Shown here: in pieces, positions 33,722 through 45,227 of the stretch
How the letters are laid out: each line of letters opens with the position of its first letter
Numbering within the stretch: position 1 is the first letter of the stretch
Assembly (NCBI GenBank): GCA_963170055.1
Contig: CAUJGJ010000397.1
Location: forward strand, 1,195,001 to 1,259,000
Reading direction: 5' to 3'
Length of the DNA stretch: 64,000 nucleotides
Origin: Halisarca cf. caerulea
Lineage: Eukaryota; Porifera; Demospongiae; Chondrillida; Halisarcidae
The notes under the pieces: model-generated
The model's input: only the letters and a program-made list of their open reading frames with translations
Told to the model about the DNA's origin: nothing
Database searches by the model: none
Position numbers and translations under genes: made by a program

Positions 33722-36649
33722 CAAGGCCGGGGATGCCACTCCGGCCACTCCGGCCATGGCCAGACCAACTTTTGGCTAAACCTGAAAAAAATTCTCAACA
33801 ATTTCTGCTTAAGAAGGGAATAAGACATATACTAATGGAATAGAACTTCATAGTCATTTCTAACGTATATTGACGTACGTGTCACAAATAGCTTGGTTTA
33901 GTTCACCTTTCGATCAGCAAACTACTTTGAATCTGATCAAGAAGAGAAAATACTAACGCGTGCTGGCTTTCACCATTTTGAAAGCATGTCACGTGTACTA
34001 TAGTCACAAAATGGCCTCTGGTAGTTCAAGTTCAAGCAGCATTAACGTTGTTGCTTCTGTTAGTGGTAGTTCGAGTTCGAGCATAGCGAGCAGCATTGTT
34101 CCATCCTTAGGAAACAAACCGAATCAGCCAACTTCATTTTCGTTCCCAAAGCGTTCTTTTGGGAAGAAAGACCCCGTTTTTCGGTCATTTCAATCATCAT
34201 GGTTTAAGAAATGGCCTTGGCTCCACTATGACCAGGCCAAAGACCTAGCCTTCTGTTTTACCTGCATAAAGGCTTCTAAGCTTGGCAATCAGAGAGTTTG
34301 TGCAAGCAGAGGCGAGGAAACATTTGTGTCACATGGCTTTTCCAACTGGAAGGATGCATGTGGAGAGAAGTCTGGAGGTTTTATAGTTCATGAGAGGTCA
34401 CATTACCACAAGTACTCAGTAGAACTATTGAAGAAGGGTGACAAAAGACCAGATATCACTGAAATGCTTTCATCTAGCTTGGAGAAAGAAAGAAGAGAGA
34501 GAAGAGCGTATTTGAGGAAAGTGCTGCAAAATATCATTTTTCTTGGCAGGCAGGGTTTAGCAATGCGTGGAGCATGGGTATGTGATGATAATGAAGAGGG
34601 GACAGGATCTGAATTCAACTCCAATTTCCACCAACTGATGTTGCTACGAGGCAATGATGACCCAAAGCTGCTTGAGCTGATGCAACAGAAGAAGCACAAG
34701 TACACTGATCATCACATCCAAAACGAATTTCTAAAGTTTGTTGCTCTGGATCACTTAAGAAAGATTGCAAGCAATATCCAACAGTTGGGATATTACACCC
34801 TCCAAGCAGATGAAGTCACTGATGCCAGCAACAAGGAGCAGGTAGTCACTTGCCTTCGCTGGGTTGACTCCCAGTTTGAGCCCCATTAAGAGTTTATTGG
34901 ATTGCATCATGTTGATGATATTACTACCAAGACCATCCTTCACGTACTCAAAGACACAGTCCTGCGCTTGAATTTGAATCTGTCCATGTGCCGAGGTCAA
35001 TGTTACGATGGAGCTGCTAATATGAAAAAAGTTGCTGCGGAAATCCAATCAATTGAACCTAGAGCTCTATACCTGCATTGTTACGGTCACAGTCTGAACT
35101 TGGCAGTGTCCGATACAATGAAGCAAGTAAAGCTGATGGCTCATGCTCTTGACCACTGCTTAGAAATATGTAATTTGCTGAAATACTCCCCAAGACGAGA
35201 CGCAATATTTCGGCGAATTAAAGATGAAATCACTCCACAAGTGCCAGGTTTGCGAACCCTTTGTCCCACCCGTTGGACTGTGTGTGCCGCTGCACTCAAA
35301 AGCATAGTACAGAATTACCCCACTCTGTTTGCTACATGGGAGGAAGCAATGGATGTTGCAAAACAGCCTGAGCTAAAAGCTCAAATTGGGAGTGTAGCAT
35401 CAAAAATGAAGGACTTCCAGTTCTTTTTCTGTGTCATGCTTGCTGAATGCATCTTGCAGCACTGTGACAACCTTGCAGGCTATGGTCATGTCTGCTGCTG
35501 AAGCACACTGCCTTTCTGGATTATGTGTTGCAGTTCTGCAGAGCCTCAGGTGTGATGCTCTATTCTGGAAGCTGTCTCTGCAGAAGCAGCAAGAATTGGA
35601 AGTCAGTCCTCCCACTTTACCACGGCAACGCAAACGGCCAAGTCACCCAGAAAGTGCGGAAGCAGGCAGTACCAGTTACACATTCGAGAGTCCAACTACC
35701 TATTACAAGCAGATGTATTATGAATGTCTTGATGTTGCCATGACTACAATCAAAGATAGATTCGACCAAAGAGATTTCAGGACATATATCAAGCTGGAAC
35801 AGCTTCTTGTGAAAGCAGCACGAGGAGAAGATTACACAGATGAGTTTGAAAGTGTAACTGCTACCTTTGGAGATGATTTTGATGTATCCCTATTGAGAAG
35901 CCAACTGCAAGTGTTTGCAGTTATGCCTGAAAACAAGCCCAAGCCAACCAATTTCAAAGCCATCCATGACATTTTTAAGTCTTTAAAGCCGTCAGGAATC
36001 GGACTGATCCCCCAAGTGGCACGTGCAGTGCAATTTGTCCTACTCATGCCGGCAACCAATGCCATATCTGAGCGAAGTGCCTCAGCTCTGCGCAGAATAA
36101 AAACATTTTTGCGTACCACAATGGGGCAATCAAGGCTCAACAATGTAATGGTTGTTCACATTAACAAAGAGTTGACTGACAAAATTGATCAGGATACCCT
36201 TCTGCAGGATTTTGTAGAATCAAATGATGACAGACGCAAGTATTTTGGATTGTATAAGTAGTTTGCATTTGTATTCACACCTGGCAGTGCACACAATAAG
36301 CCTTTTATATGCTTACACTTCTGGCATTTATTCGAACATATATAAGTGCTAAAATTCTATACTGTTACAAGCTTTCAAGTTTTCAAATCAATTACTTTCA
36401 TTATCATGTCTGCTTATTATAATATTGGTATTTGCATATGCACCAAATTTGATTTCAAACAGTGCATGATCAGCACCTATAATTTCAGACTATTATTTAA
36501 ATGTTTTTAAATTTGTGTTTCCATGCATGTGCATAAAGGCCTATATAATTGCCTGAGATGCCTGTGATCAGAACTATATGTATGTATACGCATATAAACA
36601 CAATCACAGTGGTGGCCTGACCAATGGAAAAACCCTCCCCCCACCCCTG
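33722..36649 (+). mobile_element. hAT-type transposon inside ISL2EU-like #2
   Basis: 2928 bp with ends CAAGGCCGGGG and (inward from the right) CAGGGGTGGGG, flanked by a 5-bp duplication AAGAG (33717-33721 and 36650-36654). The duplication is shorter than the usual 8 bp, but the restored host frame supports it. It encodes one transposase on the plus strand. Confidence 0.8.
34011..36261 (+). pseudogene. ZMYM1-like hAT transposase
   Basis: Starts MASGSSSSSS. Order: Ser-rich N-terminus, TTF-type zinc finger (WLHYDQAKDLAFCFTC, then SHYHKYSVE), DUF4371-like transposase core (YYTLQADEVTDASNKEQ, RGQCYDGAANM, HCYGHSLNLAV, CPTRWT) and the C-terminal hAT dimerisation segment (VLLMPATNAISERSASALRRIK). 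Two defects are seen: a stop TAA at 34887-34889 in the core, within PH-stop-EFIG, and a frame change at about 35440-35490. The protein would cut and join the element ends; this copy is inactive. Confidence 0.85.
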
Positions 36650-38421
36650 AAGAGGGAAAGTAGTGTTCATTATCTCAAAGCGACGAACTCGGTCAATACA
36701 TCGTTCAACATGAATCCTTAGTTCTGCAATTCTACGGATATGTTTAACATCAGCAGCAGATAACTGCTTCCTCTGGCCAAGGCGAGGGGGCACATTTACA
36801 AGAATCCCTCTGGGAGCAACTGCTTCTTGGATCTCGAACCCACGATCAGCCATGATCATGTCTCCCTTATCCAGCATATCTAAAAGACCAGAACGCATAG
36901 TTATTTCTTTGTCAGATATTCTTCCTCCATATGTTTCAGACACAAATGAAACAAGACCTGACGGTGTACATCCAAGGAGAACCTTGAATGTATTGCGACT
37001 TTTGTAATCTGAAAAGGTGACGGATTGATTCATGAGCCCAGATGGGCGTTGACACTGGATCTCAAAGCAATCAATAATGATCCTGGTGTTAGGATATCTA
37101 GACCTGAATGAACGCGGCATCCAAGAGTCCACCAGTTGACGAGAAGGGAAAGGGAACAAAAGTCGTAATTCACAAGATGGAAATGGTATCCATATGCTGA
37201 ACAGTCGACTGAAAGTGGCTACACTTATACCCACTCGTGTTGCTATATCCAACGATGGAACACCTAGTCTCAACTTAGCTAGGACACAAAGTAGCTGGTC
37301 TCCAATTGATAGTGATGACCACGGCTTAGGTCCAGATGCATTATTGCAACTAGAATCACCATCACTTGATGAATGTTGGCTTCTTTTACTTTTCAACCTT
37401 AATGCTTTTGGAGAAATATAGTCAACAAAGGCATGGAAGGCTCCATAATTAGCAAATCCAGTATAAAACCTTGTCAGCTGATCACTTGTTGACAGCAATT
37501 CCTCTGAGAGTATTTGATGCAGGATTTTGTCTTCTAGTTTCTTCTTTTCTTCCTGTAATTGCCCCAACTGTAATCCCATTGGGTCATTTTGGACTGCTGT
37601 AGTTTCAGTCTGACATTCTATACAGACAAACGGCAAATGACCAAATGACACAGAAGCACATTGCCATGGCATGGAAACTGCTCCATGCATGCAGACACAA
37701 TCGCATTTTCACACAACTCATAGCCATACCTGCATCCTGGAATAATGGTACATATAAACTGTCACGAGTGGGCCTCTTTGAAGGAGGTAACAAGGACACT
37801 CCACAATCCACTGTTGAATCAAGGGCTGCGTAGTTATGTTCTTTGACAAAATTCTTCCTAAACATATCCAGCTTGTTGTCATCGTTTCCTCATTTTGAAC
37901 ACGGAGTTCTTGGAGGCGCTTCCTATCTAGACGTCGCATGAATCTTCTCAAAGATTAATCTATCGAATCATGTAAGTCTACATCCGTTTCTCCCGAAATA
38001 GGATTCGCCTTGCCAGTTATATACAATGTAGGTATGTAGGCTGGATGTGTGGGGTCATTATTCTTTTGCCCACCGACAAAATGAACTGAGCAAATTCGGT
38101 CCCCTGCGGATGGAGACCAAGACGTACCATCTGGATTCACCCGACGTACAGCAGATATCCATCGCTCCTTTTGAACTTTGTTCATTGGAAAGCGGTAAAA
38201 GTGGTAAATGGAGTCTTTCAAGTGACGATTGACACAGCCAACAACACAACAAGACGTTGGCATTCTTTGAGAAAAGCTTGAATTCGAAAGTATCGTAGCT
38301 AATCGAATCGATTTCTATCAACGGTTTACTACTGTAATATATTCGCCTCTTGCCTACCAAGTGGTACAAGTGGCTAAGGGAATTTCCATTTCCTAGGTTA
38401 CTGCGGAACTGGAAAAAGGTC

Positions 38422-39442
38422 TATAGTTGAGTACTTTTGTTTGTTTGTGTGTGTGTGTGTGTGTGTGTATTTGTGGGTGTGCGTGTGTGGGTGTGTATGG
38501 TGTGTGTATACCTATGTGTGAGGTATATGTATGATGTGTGTACATATACCCTTGTAAATTCATGTTTGTGCACATGGTTAGTGTTAGTTGTGTGTATAAT
38601 ATTGTGAGTAGATATACCTCTGTAAATTTATGTTTTCATCGTGTGTATCAGTATGTGTTTATGTGTTTGTCTATGCAATTTTAGCATGTGTCCGTTGGTT
38701 CTTGTACTGAATATGTGATGTGTGTATATGTGTGTACATGATGTGAAAATATGTGTGCATATGCATGGTGTTTAGGGTACATGTACCTACTTTCACTAAA
38801 TTTTGTTTTCCTTCACAGGAATTAGTAACACAAGGAAGTGAAGGTGCATTGAAATGAAAATTCCAACTTAAATATGATGAATGTTTGTGTGCATTTGTAG
38901 TACGTTGACTATTGAATTATATTTTAATTACTGTATTATGTTTAATTCATATTGTAGCAGTAATGTGACATGTTTCATTATAATTATTACAAAATAAGGT
39001 GATAAATATTTGATGCATATAATTATATGCACATAACTATACAATAAATACATTATTATTAAAACAGTAAATGAACTGTTAGTGAAAACAGTTTAGCAGG
39101 CCTAGTGCAGCTGCTGTTTGCTTACTGTTTCCTACATGGGGAAAAGAAGAAACACAATGACATTTCACCAGTATATATGTGTGGCGTATGTACTAACTAA
39201 GTTGGGGAATACAAGGGTATACACAAGCACGAGGTGGAGGACAAGGAGGTCTCATTGGAGACAGGATCCTCCTCTCTTGCTTTCTTCATCATCATTCCTT
39301 TTGGAGCTGACGTTGCTTTATAATAAATGAATCTGTCATAAAACAATCAATAGCAATTGTACCTACCACAAGTCAGTTGAATTTCTTCGTAAGGCTTATT
39401 TTGTATTCTGTAGGGAGAGAAAGAGTGTAACATAAGAAATGC

Positions 39443-39506
<64 letters not shown>

Positions 39507-39633
39507 ACATGCATGAATGCATTAATTCACAAGCACAATAATGCTATTAAACTCACCATCCTTTCCATTTGGGATTTCATTTAGTCTTCATGTGAACAAG
39601 GAGCACAATAGAACACAATTATTCCAGAAACTG

Positions 39634-39698
<65 letters not shown>

Positions 39699-39708
39699 CA
39701 CACACACA

Positions 39709-39751
<43 letters not shown>

Positions 39752-39899
39752 CTTATCATACAACACTTAGTCTACACAAAACCATGCATTATATCTCAGG
39801 CCCGGGATCTTTTAATTCCGTGAGGATGATTTCCAAGTGATTCGAGTTTCCAGGGCCCGGCTGTAGGCGGTCGACGAGTTTTTAAACTCGAATCACTTG
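38422..39899 (+). mobile_element. Element G4, right portion with 3' end
   Basis: Resumes after the TA duplication with GTTGAGTAC and a GT tract. A module with acceptor-like TTCCTTCACAG (about 38819) and AT-rich interior follow, then two (CA)n tracts (39447-39500, 39633-39750), the conserved AATTCCGTGAGGATGATTTCC and the 3' hairpin ending CACTTG at 39899. It is more diverged from G1 and G2 than they are from each other. No coding sequence is recognised. Confidence 0.68.
39835..39899 (+). repeat. 3' terminal hairpin of G4
   Basis: Arms AAGTGATTCGAGTTT and AAACTCGAATCACTT around CCAGGGCCCGGCTG...; followed by TT like the other copies. Confidence 0.83.
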
Positions 39900-40125
39900 T
39901 TTTAATAATTCACACATTCAGACATTTAGCAGACTGCATAAGTTTGGACTTTCAACAAGTTACAAGCATGTACAAAGAATTGTAACAAGTTTGAGGTAAC
40001 TAATCTTGTTAACAACATACATAAAGTACTAAACACTTCACCACAGAATGACAAATGTACGTAATTTCTATTGATAGAAACACAAAACTACAAACAAGAT
40101 TCCATGCAAACTGTTCTAAACCACA

Positions 40126-41040
40126 TGGGCTGGCTTGAATCTGATGATGAGGACTTTGCAGGAGAAGAAGGGAAGGAGAAAGAAGACTTGGATGATGACG
40201 ATGAGTGGATGGATGCTTTGGACTAGGCAGGTGCTCAATTACAGCTGGATGATTTAGATCTAGCAAGATGAGCATGAAAATGTAGATGAAGCAGATATAG
40301 AAAACACCCACCCTCCACCACTCACCTCAGAGGCACCTAATCTGCAGCTAGTGAAGACAATGTGGAGAGTAGCAGCTCAACACCATCTGGTCATCAATCT
40401 ACTCAACATGACTTACCATCTGAGTCTACTCCATTCCAACAACAGAAAGAGTTTACAGAGTCCTGGTCCAACACAGCACAGCCACTGGAAGCAGATGCCA
40501 CCCCTTTTGATGCCTTCCTGCAAGTTTTCAGAGAAAGAATATTTGATATTGCCAATCAAACCAATGTATATGCCCCGCAGGATATCGTTGGTATCCAACA
40601 ACAGCAGCTGAGATCATGCTGCTTATCGGGATGGTGATCTGTATGGGCATCATGTCTTCAAGTAACAGTTGATTACTGGTCAGCCAACCTTTTACTGTCC
40701 ATTCACACCATCTCCAGCTGCATGCCTGTACGCCGCTTCAAGGCCTTGCTATGCACAACCCACCTCAACGACGACACAAAAGCAAAGAGACCTGGAGAAG
40801 ATGGATATGACAAACCATCTACTGTCTGTTCGAAATCACCATCTCCAGCTGCATGCCTGTATGCCGGTTCAAGGCCTTGCTATGCACAACCCACCTCAAC
40901 GACGACACAAAAGCAAAGAGACCTGGAGAAGATGGATATGACAAACCATCTACTGTCTGTTTGAATACACCATCTCCAGCTGCATGCCTGTATGCCGGTT
41001 CAAGGCCTTGCTATGCACAATCCACCTCAACGACGACAAA
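40126..41040 (+). pseudogene. piggyBac-type transposase N-terminal relic
   Basis: An acidic start (DDEDFAGEEG), then in frame 40362-40637 DATPFDAFLQVFRERIFDIAN and QTNVYAPQ, the usual beginning of the piggyBac DDE_Tnp_1_7 domain. It is followed by MPVRRFKALL and NDDTKAKRPGEDGYDK, the next conserved block. That second block lies in a 131-bp unit present three times in tandem, so the frame is destroyed. The catalytic core is missing and the sequence switches to a RecQ-like fragment at about 41045. Confidence 0.72.
40708..41040. repeat. 131-bp tandem repeat, about 2.5 units
   Basis: ACCATCTCCAGCTGCATGCC recurs at about 40708, 40839 and 40970, and each unit continues with CTTGCTATGCACAA. The third unit is cut short at about 41040. 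The units are nearly identical, so the duplication is recent. 131 is not a multiple of three. Confidence 0.9.
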
Positions 41041-41044
41041 AACG

Positions 41045-41420
41045 CTGTGTATATTCTGCGTCTCTATACAACCCGCTGTAATTCCACTCTCTGCAAAGCG
41101 TTTCATTTGATCTTGCATCAAAGCATTCAATGGTGAAATCACTGAAACTATGGACTGACGGTCCACAACCCTTAAATAATCGAACACGAAAGATAGACAT
41201 CCGTAGCATAGGCTTTTTCCTCCTCCAGTCGGTAGAGAAATAAAAACATCGCGACCAAAAACAAACTGCTTGACAGCGTTGCACTGTTCGCACTTCGGAG
41301 AAGAATGACCAAGAGCAGTAGTCGCCTTAATATATAATCACTTCTCTAATGTGGCTCCAATTAAACCATTTTTCCAATCGCAGTACAAAAGATTCTCCGC
41401 CTTCCTTATCTTCCATTGAC
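41045..41420 (-). pseudogene. RecQ-like helicase fragment
   Basis: One minus-strand frame reads VFGRDVFISLPTGGGKSLCY, then IVSVISPLNALMQDQMKRF, which are motifs I (Walker A) and Ia of RecQ-family helicases. Upstream, MEDKEGGESFVLRLEKW at about 41415 is in another frame, so a frame change lies near 41335. The remaining motifs are missing because the sequence joins the piggyBac repeat. RecQ helicases unwind DNA in repair; such N-terminal pieces are commonly scattered by transposons. It could also be the first exon of a damaged host gene. Confidence 0.68.
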
Positions 41421-41491
41421 ACATGATATACTTTGCTCCAACTTCTTTCGCACTTCGCACATGACATATAATGTGATATGTGACATAATAA

Positions 41492-41535
41492 CAATCTGAT
41501 TGGTTTGCACAGTTTCGTGCAAACCTATCAGATTG
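41492..41535. repeat. Short hairpin, 19-bp arms
   Basis: CAATCTGATTGGTTTGCAC and GTGCAAACCTATCAGATTG pair with one mismatch around AGTTTC. Its function is unknown; possibly a MITE end. Confidence 0.75.
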
Positions 41536-42262
41536 CTTTATCGTAAGCCAAGTTTTGCCAGACCCACTTTTCCCGGCAAGAATAAAATGGCAGCCGGAAG
41601 TGAGGCTGGGAACGAGACTAGCCTAGAACAGGCTGGTAGCCATTTTGTCATATGACCGTTGCATGATATTGAAAGTGACGCCACCTAAAGGCACTGGTAA
41701 AGTTGAGTTAAGTAGTGGAATACAGATGGAGTCTCTTCTATTTCTGTACCTTTGCTGATACGTAACCTTTCGCCGTTGGATAGCTCTTTAAATTTGGTTT
41801 GGTTGCACTTGTATGCAAACCTAATCGCTTTTGAAGATGTTTTTCAAAAGACCAAAGAAACTTAAGCTAGGTAAGTCAGCCCAGAAAGTTATTGACATGT
41901 TCAAATTTGATCGAAGGCTTAAGATTCACTTAGTTTTGCATAGCCAGCCTCTTTCCCCTTGATGTTGTTACAGATTTTGTAGGATTTTTACGATGTTGTC
42001 AATGGACAGGGGCTGAGACGCGAAACTAGGATTTCTAGTAGCCGAAGGCCATTTGACTGTAACAATTGTCGATCTTTGCAGTTTTGACACCATGTAGGGC
42101 TGTCTTGGAATCTTCACGTGCACAACAACATTTTGTGTCACCGGATGGTCACATGATATTGGGTCACGAAGCCACCTAAAGTCACAAAATTCTTTCTAAT
42201 AGGCGCATCCACTGAGATTCCAAGTTTATGGACATGTCCCACATGCGAAAGTGGAGTGATTT
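41536..42262. other. Intergenic region
   Basis: About 730 bp with no recognised gene. It contains TAAAATGGCAGCCGG (41585) and TCATATGACCG... words but no supported frame. Confidence 0.55.
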
Positions 42263-42349
42263 TTGGGCCGCCGAAGGCAGCCCCTATATTGTTTTTACTT
42301 TCACCGGAAGTGTCCGGAACGTCCGGAACGATGTCTAGATATATATATA
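42263..42349 (+). mobile_element. Element G3, 5' terminus (continues at 47981)
   Basis: TTGGGCCGCCGAAGGCAGCC, then TATTGTTTTTACTTTCACCG and a double TCCGGAAC, ending in a (TA)n tract. It matches the 5' end of G2 read from 18268. The ISL2EU-like element #3 is inserted in the (TA)n tract at 42350. Confidence 0.83.
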
Positions 42350-43639
42350 GAGGTTATTCAGGTCATGTCACGTGACGTGAATAAATAAACTTCCTGACGT
42401 AGTGAGTGGCAAGAAACCCCGCGCAAGGCGTAGAGTCGACTATGGGAAAGAGTTGTTGTGCCGTCGGTTGTACGAATAGATATTCTAAGGGGTCACCAGT
42501 TCACTTCTATAGATTTCCTGATGATTCCAGAAGAAGAGCAATGTGGATGACAGCCGTAAATCGAAAGGAATGGGTTCCTAACGAGCATTTGTGGCTCTGT
42601 AGTGAACATTTCGTCTCCGGAGAGAAAAGCAATGATCCTCTGTCGCCAGATTATGCCCCCACTATCTTTCAGTATGTATCAAGCCCCTTAAAAAGGAAAA
42701 AAGCTAAGGATTTGAGTAGGTACGAGAGGCTTTCTGCTACAAAGAAGAGAAAGGACGCTGAAAGTGACAAACGAGCTGGCGCTGATGCCCTTCTTATTCT
42801 GTCAGAGGAAGGCAATGGAATGCTCTATTGCGAGCCCCATACGGGTCGGCATTGCTCTACGCAGTTGACGATGGCTGAGATAGACGAAATGGAAGCACTG
42901 TGCATGGTTTTAAAGCAGGAAAACGATACGTTACGAAAACGAACCGAGTTTTTAGAAGCAGAGATACGTAGAATTGCTGTAGAAGGCGCAGAGACAAAGA
43001 GCGAATTGGAAAAAAAGACCAAGGAATGTAGTGAGTTGACAGACACCAATGAGAAGTTGAGAGACACCATCAAGCATCAATCTATGGATGATCAATCATT
43101 GCAAGGTGACGATGCCAGAGTAAAGTACTATACAGGTGTACCCTGCTTTGCTACTTTGATGGCAATATTCAACTTCATCAGTGTACATGTTCAAGATGGC
43201 AAAACTGCCCTCTCAAATTTCCAACAGTTTCTGTTGGTACTGATGAAATTGCGGCTTAACTTAGGTGATCAAGATCTTGCGTACAGGTTCAACATAAGCC
43301 AACCAACAGTGTCTAGGTATTTTAACAAATGGATCGACATCTTGTACGTTCGTTTGAAGCCTTTAATAAAGTGGCCAAATCGTGATGAACTGATCAAGAC
43401 AATGCCGATGGATTTCAGAGCCAACTTTCAGAAATGCGTGGTAATCATAGACTGTTTTGAGATTTTTTACAGAGAGGCCAACTAACCTAATGGCCAGAGC
43501 TCAGACTTGGTCAAACTACAAACATCATAACACTGCCAAATATCTTATAGGTATTTGTCCTCAAGGTGCTGTGACGTTTATATCGAAAGGTTGGGGAGGA
43601 AGAGTTTCAGACGTGTATCTTACAGAAAACTGTGGCCTT

Positions 43640-43642
43640 TTA
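43640..43642. repeat. TTA target duplication of Harbinger #1 (left)
   Basis: TTA is repeated at 46634-46636. Three-base TWA duplications are standard for Harbinger. Confidence 0.88.
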
Positions 43643-43659
43643 TACCGCTTTCACATGGC

Positions 43660-43833
43660 CACTAAAATGCGGGTTCGACCCAGGTCGAACCCGCATTTTA
43701 GCGAGTTAGCACTTTCACATGATAATTGGAAAGTGGGTCGAACCCGGGTTCGACCCGGGTTAGGAAGCCAGGTCGAACCCCACTTTTTATTAGGGTTCGA
43801 CCCACTTTAGGCAACGTGAGAAGCGAGTTAAAG
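43660..43833. repeat. Subterminal GGGTTCGACCC array, left side of Harbinger #1
   Basis: At least six copies of GGGTTCGACC or its complement between the end and the Myb-like gene, including the larger palindrome GCGGGTTCGACCC-AGGTCGAACCCGC. TCACATG repeats at 43651 and 43714. Candidate binding sites for the element's proteins and part of the divergent promoter. Confidence 0.85.
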
Positions 43834-45081
43834 ATGGCGGAACGTGGAAGAACGTGGACCGACGACGAGATAAAAGCTTTGCTAGAGATTTGGGGGGATT
43901 CGGTGATCCAGAGGCAGCTGAAGGATTCAACGAGGAACGTGGTGGTGTTTAGGAGCATCGCAGCGGCACTGGAAGCGAAGGGATACACGCGTACCTACCA
44001 GCAGTGCAGGGAGAAACTAAAGGCACTCAAAAAGAAGTACAAGGAGCAGACAGATCGTCTACGAGCAAGCGGCGTTGGTGTAGATTCTGATGATGATCTG
44101 GACGATGTTGATATCTACTTTAAGTGGTACGTGGAAATCCACAAGGTGATTGGTGGGAGAGCTGCAGTGAATCCCCCTGCTCTCCTGGAATCGTGTGAAA
44201 TAGGTTCATCATCACAGCATACACCTACACCTGTATCTGTCCCTGTGCTTATACCTGTTCTCACACCTGTACACACACCAAATATCTCTTCCCCAACACC
44301 ACCCACCACATCTACTACTGCACCTACACCTGTAACTGCAACTGTACCTACACCAGAGATGTCTTCTCCTGTCCCTGCACCTGTACCTACACCTGTACCT
44401 ACACCAGACATGCCATCTCCTGTGACCACACCAGTACCTACACCAGACATGACATCTGTGCCTACACCTCCCACACCACCACCACCACCCTCACCTATAC
44501 CATCACCTCCACCCTCATCTGCACCTACACTAACCACACCTTCACTTGCACCTTTGCCTGCACCCTCATCCGCACCTACACTAACCACACCCTCATCTGC
44601 ATCTACACATGCAACTACATCCACCGGGCGTGCCAGACCTGGTCCATCTGGCGAACAACCTGCTACAAAGAGGAAGCGCCCAACCAAGATGGACAGGGTA
44701 GAGAGGTCCACCCAGGCAATGTTTAATCAGTTTCTGATTAGCCAGGAGGAGACCAAGCGGGAGCTGATCAAACTTGAAGAACAGCGAATGCGGATGGAGG
44801 AGGAACAAAGGAAGAGAGATGACGAGAGGGACAAGTTGTTCCTCTCATTTATGAAAGATGCATTCACATCCATCTGCTCTACTACAGCTCTTCCCTATGC
44901 CGGCTCAGTTCCTCAAAACTTTCAGCGATTACCTCAGTATGTGCCACCCCAGCCTTACGGGAACCCACCACCAGCAGCATCCACACAGGCACCAGTACCG
45001 CCCACCATGGATGACTTTCACACTTTCCCTGCAGCTGATCCAGATTATCCACCTTACACTGCCAGACAGGATGAGGTGTGA
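43834..45081 (+). CDS. Myb/SANT-like accessory protein of Harbinger #1
   Basis: One exon, 415 residues, from the ATG in AAGATGGCGG. Residues about 5-100 form the Myb/SANT-like DNA-binding domain (RTWTDDEIKALLEIWGD, VVVFRSIAAALEAKGY, YQQCREKLKALKKKY). A long Pro/Thr/Val-rich low-complexity middle follows (repeats of PVPTP and APT), then a basic patch (TKRKRPTKMDR), a charged coiled coil (EETKRELIKLEEQRMRMEEE) and a Pro-rich tail. By family knowledge it binds subterminal sites and helps import the transposase. It converges with the transposase gene; stop codons are 146 bp apart. The minus-strand Gly/Val-rich frame opposite the Pro-rich part is only a shadow. Confidence 0.9.
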   Translation: MAERGRTWTDDEIKALLEIWGDSVIQRQLKDSTRNVVVFRSIAAALEAKGYTRTYQQCREKLKALKKKYKEQTDRLRASGVGVDSDDDLDDVDIYFKWYVEIHKVIGGRAAVNPPALLESCEIGSSSQHTPTPVSVPVLIPVLTPVHTPNISSPTPPTTSTTAPTPVTATVPTPEMSSPVPAPVPTPVPTPDMPSPVTTPVPTPDMTSVPTPPTPPPPPSPIPSPPPSSAPTLTTPSLAPLPAPSSAPTLTTPSSASTHATTSTGRARPGPSGEQPATKRKRPTKMDRVERSTQAMFNQFLISQEETKRELIKLEEQRMRMEEEQRKRDDERDKLFLSFMKDAFTSICSTTALPYAGSVPQNFQRLPQYVPPQPYGNPPPAASTQAPVPPTMDDFHTFPAADPDYPPYTARQDEV

Positions 45082-45227
45082 TCAGCCATGTTTTATATAA
45101 TATACAATTAGGCATTGTTATATTTTTAAATCAAACTTTATATTCATAACATTTTTAAGATTAATACATATTCAATCTGTGTTAATTAATATATTCATTT
45201 TGTGTTGCAAATTAGTGTTAGTAATCA

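Larger units (their letters stand above)
33636..38263 (-). pseudogene. THAP/DDE transposase of ISL2EU-like #2, split by hAT
   Basis: THAP domain at 38263 down to about 37960 (MPTSCCVVGCVNRHL, CSVHFV). The region 37950-37690 needs a frame correction and at least one intron. The coiled coil, HTH and DDE core follow (about 37620-36655): LDIATRVGISVATFSRLF, D in RIIIDCFEIQ, D in MIMADRGFEI, E in LRIHVERCIDR. The frame runs into the hAT at 36649 after NTTFPL, and its last 24 codons (from SMSDLVSDIV) resume at 33716, ending at 33636. This continuity across the hAT proves the insertion. A stop in the THAP-to-coil segment means the gene was probably already damaged. Confidence 0.8.
31321..38421. mobile_element. 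ISL2EU-like transposon #2 (contains a hAT)
   Basis: The inverted ends begin GACCTTTTCCAGTT (left) and GACCTTTTTCCAGTT (right, read inward), flanked by TA at 31319-31320 and 38422-38423. It carries the SAP-SWIM-YqaJ gene on the plus strand and a THAP/DDE transposase on the minus strand, tail to tail. A hAT (33722-36649) is inserted near the transposase stop. Confidence 0.85.

Noticed and set aside
41045..41420. A functional host RecQ gene
   Set aside because: Only motifs I and Ia are present, with a frame change, and the sequence is cut by a piggyBac relic.
44115..44711. Long minus-strand Gly/Val/Asp-rich frame
   Set aside because: It is the exact antisense of the Pro/Thr-rich part of the Harbinger Myb-like gene; low complexity on one strand opens the other.
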